Positions 1-11,151 of a stretch of DNA of 64,000 nucleotides are shown here, in pieces. How positions within the stretch are numbered: position 1 is the stretch's first letter; every line of letters starts with the position of its first letter. A model generated the notes under the pieces. The model searched no databases. It saw only the letters and a program-made list of their open reading frames with translations, and was not told the DNA's origin. A program made the translations under genes and the position numbers. The stretch spans positions 3,410,001 to 3,474,000 of the forward strand of contig OY744472.1 of assembly GCA_963556145.1 (NCBI GenBank), in the 5' to 3' direction. The stretch is from Hygrocybe punicea (taxonomy: Eukaryota > Basidiomycota > Agaricomycetes > Agaricales > Hygrophoraceae).

Positions 1-1
1 A

Positions 2-2017
2 CAATTAGAAATCATGGACAACTTTAATCTGAGATATGAATGCCTTGATGCCAGAGATGACTACTCTGCTCAGCTTAGACAAGGAGCCGTGTTAGATGGT
101 ACTTGTCCTCAATTTATGACTTCAGACATTATGTCACACTTAGATGACGACAACATGCAAAATGGTGGTGACTTTGGTGATGACAATTATGAGCAGGACA
201 AAAACAATGCAGATTATGGCACTAACAAATATTCTGAACTTGGTCAACATGGTAGACTGATCAAAGCTCAAATGGATGCCACTGAAAACATTGTCAGAAA
301 TATTGGTTGGCTTGATCCATGTCCAGATGGTTCTATTACTGTAAATTGTGCTCCACTTGAAGTTAAAATGAATCAACCTGGTACTCAATGGAAACAAGTT
401 GTCCAAGAACAGAGACAAGAAATACTAGATGAGAGAAATCAACACATTCCTGCCAACTCAAAGTCTATGTCACACAAAACATATACTGATCCAAATGACA
501 ATGATGTGATGATTGTGGACCAATCATACTTGATGCAAACTTTCAGGGCTGAAAATGCCCAGCGACAACAGCTAATTGATGCCACAGTCAGAAAATTCAG
601 CTTGAACACTGAGCAGAAAAGAGCTTTTAGCATTATTGCAAATCATGCTTCATCTCCCAGTAGTGACCAGTTGAAAATGAATATTGCTGGAATGGCTGGC
701 ACTGGAAAATCACAAGTCATCAAAGCAGTTGTTAATTTCGTTGACAATGTACATGAGTCTCACAGATTTGTTATTCTTGGTCCTACTGGTACATCTGCAG
801 CTCTCCAAAATGGCTCCACTTATCACTACTTCCTGGGCATCAATCCAAACATGTCAAATAGAAATGAAGCAATGGGCATTGCTCAGCTCAAAGGTAGACT
901 AGATGGAGTTGAGTACATTTTCATTGATGAAGTCTCAATGTTGTCTTGTCATGATCTCTACAAAATCAGTGCTAGACTAGCCAAAGCTCTGAATATACAT
1001 GACGTCCCATTTGGTGGAATCAACATGATATTTGCTGGAGACTTTGCACAGTTACCACCAGTTGGAGGTGCACCATTGTATAGTGGAACAGTTGGCACTC
1101 AGCTCACATCAGCCTTGACAACACACTCTCAGGAAAATGCCATTGGAAAAGCACTCTGGCATCAGGTGACCACAGTGGTTATTCTCAGAGAAAACATGAG
1201 ACAGAGGACTCAAACAGCTGAGGATGCATTGTTCAGGACAGCCCTGGTCAACATGCCTCATGGTAAATGTACTCCACACGACATTCAGTTTTTGAGAAGC
1301 AGAATTGCAGGCAAACGTCCAGACCAGCCCAATATTGCCTCTAAGAAGTTTAGAAATGTTCCTATTATATGTGGCATTCACTCACAAAAGGATCAAATCA
1401 ATCTTCTTGGATGTGAAAGATTTGCTTCTGACACCAACCAAAACTTGACCAACTTCTATTCCATTGACAAGTGGGGAAAAGACAAGGATTCTGTGAGAAA
1501 CAAGTCCAAATCAAAAGCTATACATCAATCTAGTGACATAGACTTTACACAAAGAGACATATGGAAAGTGCGACATGCTGCTACTGATAACTTTGCTGGG
1601 AAACTCTCATTGTGTCTTGGTATGCCTGTGATGCTTCGTAACAATGATTCCACTGAGCTCTGCATTACAAAAGGACAAGAAGGATTTGTTGTTGGCTGGC
1701 AGTCAATGAAAGCAAGTCATGGCAAAAGAGTACTTGACACTTTGTTTGTTGAACTGGACAAACCTCCAAAGCTGGTGCAGATTCCAGGACTGCCTGACAA
1801 TGTAGTGCCCATTATAACTTGTTTAGTGGGCCAGTGCTTCGCATGGCATGAACGAGTTCTTTCATCATTTTGTATTCAGAGTCATTCCCCACAATGTCAT
1901 TTCCCACCACAAGATATTGTTTTGGCCAAGATTTACAGCCTTTTAATAATTCATGGCACTCATAGCTCAAAGGACAAAAATAAAGGAAAACACAGTATAT
2001 GCACTTCTAGCCCTTGA
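2..2017 (+). pseudogene. Helitron helicase domain, copy 1, truncated at both ends
   Basis: PIF1-like superfamily 1 helicase of a rolling-circle (Helitron) transposon. The frame is open to the window's left edge and the first residues align with the middle of the larger Helitron at 44.4-48.2 kb, so the N-terminal Rep part lies outside the window. Visible motifs are Walker A (GMAGTGKS, about 690-715), Walker B (FIDEVSM, about 920-940) and the following FAGDFAQLPPVGG motif near 1030-1070. Homology to the second copy stops at about 1816, exactly where the sequence changes to the end of a hairpin-end element. The remaining codons to 2017 belong to that insertion. The last helicase motifs and the protease tail are lost, so the copy is dead. 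Unlike copy 2 it has no frame break between 1080 and 1160, which makes it a useful reference for copy 2. Confidence 0.9.
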
Positions 2018-2100
2018 AAAACTAAACAAGTTTCTCCCTACAATCTTCTTCACAGGACTTCATCTGACAGCATAATGTGATAATCCCACTTTGGGTGTCA
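1915..2100 (+). repeat. Half copy of the foldback repeat
   Basis: This stretch matches one arm of the foldback elements at 27838-28580 and 29383-30162: the run of 'cagtatatgcacttctagcccttga' type sequence followed by the 'ctccctacaatcttcttca' type block. Only one arm is present here, so it is a relic carried inside the PB element. Confidence 0.6.
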
Positions 2101-2149
2101 GTTTACTAGATACAAAGAAGGTGAGGGAGGGGGTGCAAAAGGTGGAAAC

Positions 2150-2930
2150 ATGGGCTTAGAAACCCCTTTCCTCTCATTTTCTATGGTAACGAAGTGCAGG
2201 GGCTGGCTGGAGGATGGTCGAAAACGGTGTGGGTCATCCTGGTGGTCAAAAAAAGTAAGGGGAGACTGTTGGGGCAGAAGATGGCAATGAGGGTGCCAGA
2301 CCCCCCGTTGTCTTGTTTGCCATGGAAACGTGGCATGGGGGACATGTACTGGCCGGGTTTGGATGAAAATGGGGCAGGAGCTGTCATGGTGGTCAAAAAG
2401 ATGGGGAGGGCTGGTGGGGCAAAAGGTGGAAACGCGAGGGATTAGGATCCCCTGGCCTCTCGTTTTCTATGGCAATGGGGTGCGGAGGACATATACTGGC
2501 CAGGGTTGGTCAAAAAAGGGGTGGGGGGGACTGGTCCTGGTGAACAAAAAAAGGGGGGTAGGCTGGTGAGGCAGAAGGCAGAAACACGAGGGATTTGGAC
2601 CCCCCGGCCTCTCCTTTTCTATAGAAACGAGTCGTGGGGGGCATGTACTGGCTGGGGGTGGTCAAAAACGGGGTGGGAAGGGGCATCCTGGTGGGTGAAA
2701 ATGGGGTGGTAGTAGAAAAAGGGAGTCTGGTGGTGGTTGGGCTTGAGGGCTTGAGACCCCCTGGTCACTCGTTTTCAATGGAAACGGAGTGCGGGGAGTG
2801 TAGGCTAGCTGGGGGTGGTCGAAAACAGGATGGGAGCGGGTGTCCTGGTGGTAGAAAATGGGGTGGTGGTGGTGGTTGCGCAGTCAGCCGGAACGTGAGG
2901 GCCTAAAGCCCCCCGACCATTCATTTTCAA
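2150..2930. repeat. Tandem array, satellite type 1 (G-rich on plus)
   Basis: About five degenerate units of roughly 150 bp. Each unit has a GAAAACG/CGTTTTC inverted pair, a run of C5-6 before a 'ctcgttttc' core, and a GGTGGTCGAAAACG start. The same family occurs at 7230-9130, 25900-26870, 30890-32330 and 38040-38750. Open reading frames crossing it are compositional and not genes. Confidence 0.85.
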
Positions 2931-3589
2931 CCCAAACGAGGTGCAGGAGGTTGATTCATGTCAGCCATGGTCGAAATCGCTGGGACAGCGGGTCTTGACT
3001 GTGGAAGAAGTCGGGGAGTTGAGAGCTGAGACTCCTGTGACACACACAAAGTGACAACTTCCTTTTTCAATCAAATTCCACGTCATACAATTTTTTTTTC
3101 TCATCCATTGGAGCGGTTTTTTTATTTTTTATGACCTCAAGATAAATCCTAGATTCCTGACCATATTTGAGGACACAATTCCAAAACTCTAGTTTATTCA
3201 TGATTTCTTCCAAAAAAAACATGTTAGGAATGCAGAATTTGGCTCTATAGTTGATTTCAAACATTGATCAATTATTTAATTATTTAAATTATTTAATTAC
3301 TGAAGAACTGCCCTACATCCTGGACTGATAAGAACAATTCTTCCATAAATGGAAGAACTTGTAATCATTGTATGATGTGTCGACTTGTTTTCTGGTAAAG
3401 ATGCTTCTCCAATGCACCTATTGACAATACCTGGCTAGTACTCACCATCTCATTTGTTGTATATATGCATGTCCTGATTTAATAAGAAAAAACATTATTT
3501 ACACAAATATAGCAAGTCTCAAAGGACATCTGACAAAGTCATAGTGTCATGTCCTCAGAGAGATCACCCTTATTTAATTTTACTGAGTG

Positions 3590-4030
3590 TCCTGGACAAG
3601 TCTCAAGGGAGGTCTGACGAAGTCCCGGTCTCGAGTCATCGAAGGGTCCAGAGAGACTGTCATTATTTTTAATTTTACTCATTGCCCCTCTAGACAAGTC
3701 TCAAGGGAGGTCCGATGAAGTCCCGGTCTCGAGTCATCGAAGGGTCCAGTGAGACCGTCCTCAAAACCACACATCCAGAGGGTGAAAGTGAATGATGCAC
3801 AGACTGCACAATTACAACTCCCATGGCACAGATTGCCCCCTCTACTTATATTGGAGACTGAAGGAGGGCCGTGCACAGACTGCACAACCACACCCTCCAT
3901 GGCCCAGACAGCCATCCCCCTCCGTTGATTTCAGAAGGGTGAAAGGGAATCATGCACAGACTGCACAATCACACCTTCCATGGCTCAGATAGCCACCCTT
4001 CTATGCTACGCAGCTAGGAAAACTAAGGAA
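3590..4030. repeat. Interspersed repeat shared with 55.7-56.8 kb
   Basis: Two near copies of 'gacgaagtcccggtctcgag' followed by 'tcatcgaagg' (about 3610 and 3717) are followed by units containing 'ggcccagacagccatccccc'-type sequence. The same order recurs at 55.88-56.75 kb, including the downstream 'aaactacatgt' stretch. I see no gene. Confidence 0.6.
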
Positions 4031-4039
4031 ACTAATGAA

Positions 4040-4960
4040 ACTACATGTCAGTACTGACCTCTCGGCTGCAGGGGATAGAGATCTCATATATGCGGGGCAT
4101 GAGGAAGAGGGGGTCAGTACAACTCAACGGGACACATCGGACCACTTGTGGGGGTGTACTTACAGTTCATTTGGTCCCCCCGAACCGGTCCCCAAGTGGT
4201 GTGGTGGTCCGACTTTGGGGGGTAGAGATCTGGTGTATGGGGGGCAGGAGGAGGAGGGGATCAGTGTGGTTGAATGGGACGCATCGGACGATGTCTGGGG
4301 GTGTACTTACAGTCCATTGGGTCCCCCCCATCCACTCCTTAAGTGGTGTGATGGTCCGACTTCGGAGGGTAGAGATCTGGGATGTGGGGGGGATGAGGAG
4401 GAGGGGGTTACCATGACTCAACGGGAAACATCGTACCATGTTTGATGCCATTCCTACACTCCATTGGGTCCCCCCTAACTGGTCCCCAAAGGGTTTGGCC
4501 GTCCGACTTCGGGGGGTAGAGATCTGGGATGTGGGGGGGATGAGGAGGAGGGGGGCACCATGACTCAACGGGAAACATCGTACCATGTTTGATGCAATTC
4601 CTACACTCCATTGGGTCCCCCCTAACTGCTCCCTACAGGATTTGGCCGTCCGACTTCGGGGGGTAGAGATCTGGTGTATGGGGGGGGCAGGAGGAGGAGG
4701 GGGTCAGTGTGGTTGAATGGGAGACATCGGACCACTTCTGGGGGTGTACTTACAGTCCAGTGTGTCCCTCCTAACAGATCCTACAGTGGTTTGGCTGTCC
4801 GACTTCGGGGGGTAGAGATCTGGTTTGGGGGGGCATGAGGAGGAGGGGGTCAGTACAACTCAACAGGACACATCGGACCACTTGTGGGGCTGTACTTACA
4901 GTCCATTTGGTCCTACATGACTGCTCCTCACTCAGTCTTGTGGGGCATGATCCGCAGGTA
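4040..4960. repeat. Tandem array, satellite type 2, 147-bp unit
   Basis: Six units marked by 'gtagagatctgg'-like sequence at about 4074, 4222, 4369, 4516, 4663 and 4812, that is 147 bp spacing with the last at 149. The same family, inverted, lies at about 38750-39800. The unit is unrelated in sequence to satellite type 1. Confidence 0.85.
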
Positions 4961-5344
4961 GAGATTTGAGACTGGGGGAATACTGAGAAAGACTCTGTGA
5001 CTGACTGTGACAATTTCCTTTTTGGATCAAATTCCGCGTCATACAAATTCTTTTTCTGCTCCTTTGGAGAGGTTTTTGATTTTTTACAACCTCAAAATAA
5101 ATCCTATATTCATGAAAATATTTGAGGATGAAATTTCAAAAATCTAGTTTATTCCTGAATTTTTCCAAAAAAAATGGGTCAGAAATGCAAAATTTGGCTC
5201 TATGGTTGATTTCAAACATTAATTAATCAATTAATTAATTAATTACTGACGAACTGCCATATATCCTGGACTCATAAGAACGAGTCTTCCATAAATGGAA
5301 GAACTCGTAACCAGAAAAAATGGCCGATAATATGGTAATAAACA

Positions 5345-5640
5345 TACCAGGTTTCGTTTGGTTGTTTGCTGATTCAGACGCTCAGTGTTTGTGATCTTTT
5401 GGTAGATATCCAACGCTTCAATAAAAGGTATGGTGTGGCTTGCTTTGACTCGGTCACTCCACTGCCGCAATTGATTGTACTACAGCAATTCAGCAAGGGT
5501 TCCAGTACATTGAGATACTCACATCGTTAATTGCTATGCCTGTAGCCTGTGCTATCTGGTACACCAGGGGCCAAAAATCCTCAGGAATTGTACCCTTTTG
5601 CAAGGAGTCCATGACACTGCTGTACTCCGACAAGGTCTCA
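5345..5640 (-). pseudogene. Fragment of a spliced gene, unknown function
   Basis: Two exon-like stretches on the minus strand. The first could begin at ATG 5612 and reads MDSLQKGTIPEDFWPLVYQ, ending near 5530 before a GTGAGT donor. The second starts after a CTGTAG acceptor near 5476 and ends at about 5346 before GTATGT. The two read in one frame after removal of a ~55-nt intron. No third exon is found and the gene is boxed in by inserted elements on both sides (5308 and 5802), so it looks like a surviving piece. I do not recognise the family. Confidence 0.35.
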
Positions 5641-5801
5641 AAAACTATAGCTGTCTGATAGAGTCAATGTCTAGTAATCCAGTATGAACAGACTTACAGT
5701 GTATATACCTATCCATGTCGGATAGAAGTTGAACTACTGAAACAGTATACAGATATGACAGCCAATGACCCAGTTCAGACGAGATGGCGATACAAAATGT
5801 T

Positions 5802-7151
5802 ACGAGTTCTTTTAATTTATTAAAAGACTCGTTCTTTATCAGACCTGGTTCAGTGAAGGTTCGTAATTAATTAATTAATTAATTCATTCATTAATGTTTT
5901 TGCATCGCCTATAGAGAAAATTTTTTTGGGCAAGAGATATGATTCTACTTCTTATGCTGGAATGTAACATAAAATCGGGGCCATGTTTGGAGTGGCTTAC
6001 ATAAGCATCCAAATATGGGATGTCTCACACAAGACAAATTACCTTCCAATTATATTCAAAATATTCATACTGCCTTCAGTTCTTATCAGAATTAGCTGAA
6101 AATTGAACTGCTGACTAATATAAACATTTCGGGCAAGGTGTGACAGTCACATGTGACCAGTCTAACCATATAGGGTACTTTTTGATATTATATACCAAAT
6201 TTTTTGCTGATCACAATGGTAATAGTCACATGTGACCAGTCTAACCATATATGGTAATTTGGCATAATATATGCTAAATCACATACTGCTCATCATATTC
6301 ATTACACAAATGCAATTATATTCACAATATTTATCCTGGCCTTAATTCTTATCAGATTCAGCTGAAAATTGAACTGCTGCCTAATATTATCATTTCGGGT
6401 CAGATGTGACAGTCACATGTGACCACTCTAACCATATAAGGCAATTTCTGATATTGTATAGCAAATTTTTTGCTGATCGCAATGGTGATAGTCACATGTG
6501 ACCAGTCTAACCATATAAGGTAATTTTATACCATATATCCTAAATTTCGAGGTGATCACAGGAGTCATAGTCACGTGTGACTACCATTACTATATATAGA
6601 AATATCAGCCATATAAGCAGAAATTAGTGTAACTCAGATGATATAATGATATTTTTACTTAAAACATATAATTCAATGTGATATCGCTGTATATATTATA
6701 TACTAATTATATATTTCAAGCAAAATCACTTATTGATGTTTGTAATAATCATACAAATAAATATTCAATAATAGAAACAAGACTTTGTTCATGCCATATG
6801 CAACATTGGTTCACTCAAGCACAGCTGTCTTCTGAAGATGTTATCATTTGTTGTGCAGCAAAGTTATAGAGAAGTAGGGTTTAGCAAATGTAAGTCAATT
6901 GTTATCATACTGTTTAAAGACAGTTGTATTTGACAGTTGATGTATTGTGTTGCTCTCTTTTTTGGCTGAGAATATTGCATCATGATGAAGCAAAGAAGAC
7001 ATGACAGTGGGAGAGGAGGTTGAGACATGCTATGCAGTTTTATTTTTTTTACTTTTTATATTGCTATGGTGAGAGGTTGCTATGATGAAAGTGAGGAGAG
7101 GAAAAGAAGAACTCGTTCATGCCATGCGAAGCATTGGCCCTCTAAACAAGT
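5802..7151 (+). mobile_element. Hairpin-end element, subfamily PA, copy 1
   Basis: Starts with a long AT-rich hairpin (ACGAGTTCTTTTAATT, loop, AAAAGACTCGT) at 5802 and ends with CTAAACAAGT at 7151. Copies at 16304-17749 and, inverted, 33940-35251 have the same two ends and internal order. Five copies of a TCACATGTGA-centred motif followed by 'accagtctaaccatata' lie at about 6145, 6225, 6410, 6490 and 6570 (the last reads CACGTGTG). There is no coding sequence; the 63-residue frame at 6678 is not conserved as a protein. Confidence 0.8.
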
Positions 7152-7229
7152 AGAGTCAAAGTAATCACGAGCCACGTCACATTATCATGTTGAATGTGTG
7201 TGTATTTTCATTGTACCGCGCTTCAATAA

Positions 7230-9130
7230 ATGTATCCGCCACTCTTTTACATGGTCAGTATGCTCATCCCAGCCCGTTGTCGCCCACCCCCAGCCTGTAT
7301 GGACCGCCCGCACCCCGTTTCTGGTGAATACGAGATTTCGGGCGGTCTTAGGACGTCGCGTTCCTGCTGTGTGCCCAACCAGCCCAACCAGCACCCCTTA
7401 CACTGTTTCACACCGAAAACACACCCGTTCACGCGGTTTTCGACCACCCATCGCACGTATTGACCCCCCGCACCTCGTTTCCAGTGCTAACGACAGGTCG
7501 GGGGGTCTCAGGACTTTCCGTTCCCGCTCTGTGCGCGCCCAGCACCCCCCACACATTTTCACACCGATAACACCCCCCTGCCATGCGGTTTTCGACTATC
7601 CACAGCAAGTATTCACCCCCCGCACCTCGTTTCCAGTGCTAACGACAGGTCGGGGGGTCTCAGGACTTTCCGTTCCCGCTCTGTGCGCGCCCAGCACCCC
7701 CCACACATTTTCACACCGAAAACACCCCCTGCCATGCGGTTTTCGACTATCCACAGCAAGTATTCACCCCCCGCACCTCGTTTCCAGTGCTAACGACAGG
7801 TCGGGGGGTCTCAGGACTTTCCGTTCCCGCTCTGTGCGCGCCCAGCACCCCCCACACATTTTCACACCGAAAACACCCCCTGCCATGCGGTTTTCGACTA
7901 TCCACAGCAAGTATTCACCCCCCGCACCTCGTTTCCAGTGCTAACGACAGGTCGGGGGGTCTCAGGACTTTCCGTTCCCGCTCTGTGCGCGCCCAGCACC
8001 CCCCACACATTTTCACACCGATAACACCCCCCTGCCATGCGGTTTTCGACTATCCACAGCAAGTATTCACCCCCCGCACCTCGTTTCCAGTGCTAACGAC
8101 AGGTCGGGGGGTCTCAGGACTTTCCGTTCCCGCTCTGTGCGCGCCCAGCACCCCCCACACATTTTCACACCGAAAACACCCCCTGCCATGCGGTTTTCGA
8201 CTATCCACAGCAAGTATTCACCCCCCGCACCTCGTTTCCAGTGCTAACGACAGGTCGGGGGGTCTCAGGACTTTCCGTTCCCGCTCTGTGCGCGCCCAGC
8301 ACCCCCCACACATTTTCACACCGAAAACACCCCCTGCCATGCGGTTTTCGACTATCCACAGCAAGTATTCACCCCCCGCACCTCGTTTCCAGTGCTAACG
8401 ACAGGTCGGGGGGTCTCAGGACTTTCCGTTCCCGCTCTGTGCGCGCCCAGCACCCCCCACACATTTTCACACCGAAAACACCCCCTGCCATGCGGTTTTC
8501 GACTATCCACAGCAAGTATTCACCCCCCGCACCTCGTTTCCAGTGCTAACGACAGGTCGGGGGGTCTCAGGACTTTCCGTTCCCGCTCTGTGCGCGCCCA
8601 GCACCCCCCACACATTTTCACACCGAAAACACCCCCTGCCATGGGGTTTCCGCCCCCCCAGCGTGTATGCGCCCCCCCGTCGTTTCCGGTGAAAACGAGC
8701 AATCCAGAACCTCCCGTTCTGGCTCAGTGCATGATCAGCGCCCCACATTTCTTGACGCGGGAAAGACCCCCCTGACAGACGGCTTGCGATCATCCCCAGT
8801 GTGTATATGAACCCCGAATCTTTTAACAACCAGGACACCCTCACACGTGCTGTTTTCGGCCACCCCCGATCAGTATAAACCCTCTGCATTTCGTTCACAT
8901 TGACAGCAAGAGACCGGTGCTCACAGGACCACACATCTCCGCCATCTCGCCCACCTAACCCTTCCCCCACCCCTTCCCCCACCCTTTATCGCCCCCTCCC
9001 GCCCCGGTTTCGAACACCCCTGGCTTGTATGGAACAATCTCACTGCGTTTCCATGGAAAACGATATCTGGGGTCTCAGGTGTGTGTATACTCGCCATGTG
9101 CTCCACCAACCGTGTACCCACTCCCTTTCG
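7230..9130. repeat. Tandem array, satellite type 1, with near-perfect 151/152-bp core
   Basis: C-rich on plus. In the core, 'gctaacgacaggtcgg' starts at 7486, 7638, 7789, 7940, 8092, 8243, 8394 and 8545: spacings 152, 151, 151, 152, 151, 151, 151. Units are almost identical, so amplification or homogenisation is recent. Flanking units (7230-7480 and 8640-9130) are degenerate. The unit contains a CGTTT...AACG pair. The long open frames crossing it repeat the same peptide and arise from stop-poor, C-rich sequence. Confidence 0.95.
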
Positions 9131-9905
9131 CAGCTAGGGTGCGCCCTCCTGCCCTGTTTTTGACCACCCTGGACTCCTACCGGTGCCAGACACTTCCAGT
9201 GCACCACTGTTACATAGACCAGTGTCCCATATACATACTTTTGGCTGGCTGTATGTATGGTAGGTCTACGACCCGGTGCTACAGAGTACTGTGGCCATCC
9301 AGTGTGTTTACACCTGGGTTCTGCCACTGTACCTGCATGTACTGGTGAATAGACATGCCAGAAACATGCACCCCCTTCTTTTATCATGTGTATATAACAT
9401 CCATATAGCGATGCCATGGTGGTAAGGTAAAGTTCACATGGCATGATGTGTCTATCGCATTTGGACAGCCTGTGTAGCTATTCCTGAGACTATGGTGGTC
9501 TCCCTACTATCACCACTGACATCGGCTGGCAGTTCCACCACTGGCATGGAATGAAATGGGTACATAGATCCATGTGTCTACCTGGATGGTGGTACATCTG
9601 AGCTCTACCTGGTTGCAGCTGGAAAATGCAGGCGACAGCCACGAAAAATGGGGTGATGGTATTATTTCATATATAGGTCCATACACATGGTATTCAATGA
9701 ATGATACCAGTACATGTCCTTGCATTGGATTTGAAACTACAGGTACATACAGTGACAGCAACCCCAGCGATACAGCTACACAGCTACACAGCAATAGCAC
9801 AGTCAGTGCAGGGAGAATCAATGATACTAGTACACCCAGCAATCAGAGAGTCAGCGATACTGTTACATAGCATGATCGGAGAGTTGACGACATATTTTGG
9901 CAGGC
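9131..9905. other. Non-coding stretch, no recognisable gene
   Basis: Moderately G+C-rich sequence between the satellite array and gene-B relic. It contains short degenerate repeats of 'gatactagtaca' and 'cagctaca' types (9690-9870). Open frames of about 100 residues occur on both strands but show no domain and no splice-consistent structure. Confidence 0.4.
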
Positions 9906-9909
9906 CATT

Positions 9910-11045
9910 TCAGTCACAAGCGCCGAGGATAATCACTGCCTGGACATTCAGCGATAGCTGCCTATTGCTGGATGTCTTCTTCCTGTATGTATTTGCTGAA
10001 TACAGGATGGTTGCTAGAAACTTTGCGGGTATTTCGCCCTCGAAAATAGGCAGGTTCATGAACGATGGCAGATTTTTCCCAATATCGAATTCAACATTAC
10101 GGGCATCGAAAGCTGGAACTGGCAGACACAGTGTGATGTTGCACAGGCGAATTATTGGTTTCATATGGATCAACACCTACCATGGTCTGAACAATTGAGA
10201 GCCCGACCTGATACAGGTACTGCCTTCATGACTGGACTTCGGACCCTGTTAAAGATGTTCTTGCTAGGCGAAGACTGTGGTGATATGTCGTCCATTGCAC
10301 CTACAGATGGACAGTGAGTCGTATACCATACATATATGGACATGCCTACGATCATTATCATACTTCGTCTGGAAGTTTATTGCATCATATGCGATCTGAA
10401 ATGGCAGCAGATATTTGAAATGAGTGTGGTATAGTACTATGTCACCAGTGACTTGCCTGGCCTGCGAGACGATCACATCCAAATGCCATACAAAAAAACG
10501 AGCATGCTCTTTCCCACTCAACTGCATGCAATATCCCACTGATATACTTCAATAGCCCACTGGTCCCTATCTTCTTCGGCTGGTAAATGTGTGACTCATT
10601 AACGATAGCTGTGGACACAAATATAGCGATGCTGTTCAGATTTTCATGGAGAGCCAAGTAGCTGTTGTCGACAGGTCAGAGAGTGACAAGATCTGGACTG
10701 CATCGTGAAGGATTGATATATTGACCAGACCGAACGAGAGTTAGTGCATTGATAGCCATTCTGGAAGACAATTAGGCTATCAAGAAGTAACCAGCATATG
10801 AAATGGCACATACTCTCCATCTAGATCGGACATCGCTGGTATGACAAGACTAAGCAAAAATTGACCTTCTCCTATTGAAATAAATGTTGGAAGTGGTGAT
10901 GTAGTAGTCACTTTCAACAGAGCTAAGATCCAATGGTTCCACCTAATGGCAGGTTAATCAACACCGGAGCTACAGCACTACACAGTAGTGGATGGTTAAG
11001 AAGTGAACTAAGGTCTGCCTTAGGGTATATGTTAGATATCCTAAC
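9910..11045 (-). pseudogene. Gene B paralogue 2 (B2), decayed, unknown function
   Basis: Minus-strand exons align with the C-terminal half of gene B1 (51621-53700). The last exon (about 10176-9910) shares the frame ending LSLNVQAVIIL with B1's LSLNIQWVIVL. An exon near 10320-10190 matches the B1 segment ending NFEDH. An exon near 10740-10470 matches the EWERFCAFFCMVF segment (here EWERACSFFCMAF). An exon near 10930-10830 matches the upstream one. An in-frame TGA at 10678-10676 interrupts the EWER exon, where one C-to-T change from CGA would restore an arginine. One intron appears to use a GC donor (CAG|GCAAGT). N-terminal exons are missing, and a tRNA-like sequence and the copia element start where they should be. 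Exon limits are approximate. Confidence 0.65.
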
Positions 11046-11058
11046 TCCCATTGTAACC

Positions 11059-11131
11059 GGTCACATAGCTCAGTTGGTAGAGCTACCCTCATGTGTTGGG
11101 GAGGTCCCCGGTTCAAACCCTGGTGTGGCCA
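11059..11131 (+). tRNA. tRNA-like gene, probably degenerate
   Basis: A 73-nt cloverleaf. The acceptor arm GGTCACA/TGTGGCC pairs fully, as does the D stem GCTC/GAGC. A-box (TAGCTCAGTTGG) and B-box (GGTTCAAACCC) promoters are intact and a TTTT terminator follows at 11134. The anticodon arm is poor: with standard numbering the stem has two mismatches, position 33 is A and the anticodon would be TGT (Thr). Shifting by one gives T33 and GTG (His) but a pyrimidine at 37. The T stem has one C-T mismatch. It is best read as a tRNA relic or tRNA-derived sequence. The copia LTR begins 20 bp downstream. Confidence 0.6.
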
Positions 11132-11151
11132 CTATTTTCTTCACAATAAAC

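Larger units (their letters stand above)
1817..3362 (-). mobile_element. Hairpin-end element, subfamily PB, copy 1
   Basis: Non-autonomous element inserted in Helitron helicase copy 1. One end starts ACTTGTTTAGTGGGCCAGTG at 1817. The other is a hairpin (CTTCCATAAATGGAAG, then AACTTGT ending at 3362). The sequence GAACGAGTTCTT lies about 33 bases inside the first end and, inverted, at the second end, so the inverted repeats are asymmetric. Internal parts are a half foldback repeat (about 1915-2100), a G-rich tandem array (about 2150-2930) and the PB hairpin-proximal block (about 3060-3300, ending in a run of ATTA repeats). The same block recurs at 4990-5308, 37532-37840 and 48425-48940. It has no coding capacity. 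The end design resembles Helentron/Helitron2-type elements, but I cannot prove the class. Confidence 0.7.
3363..5308 (-). mobile_element. Hairpin-end element, subfamily PB, copy 2
   Basis: The hairpin end reads AAGAACGAGTCTTCCATAAA into GGAAGAACTCGT, ending at 5308. The proximal block at about 4990-5250 matches the other PB copies. The opposite end is set only by homology: 3365-3530 is the inverted match of about 39880-40045, where element PB-3 stops. Inside are a repeat that shares 'acgaagtcccggtctcgag' with 55.7-56.8 kb (3590-4000) and a second satellite (4040-4960). The element abuts PB-1 directly. No coding capacity is visible. Confidence 0.6.

Noticed and set aside
4035..4586. Overlapping frames of 120-140 residues in both strands
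   Set aside because: They cross satellite type 2, whose 147-bp unit is a multiple of three, so repeats keep frames open.
7486..8640. Regular repeats as a possible CRISPR array
   Set aside because: The 151-bp units are contiguous and identical, without short repeats plus unique spacers, and the genome is eukaryotic.
7198..8775. Long overlapping open frames (up to 248 residues) in the satellite array
   Set aside because: They are translations of 151-bp units; the unit is not a multiple of three, composition is stop-poor C-rich, and the same peptides recur in several frames.
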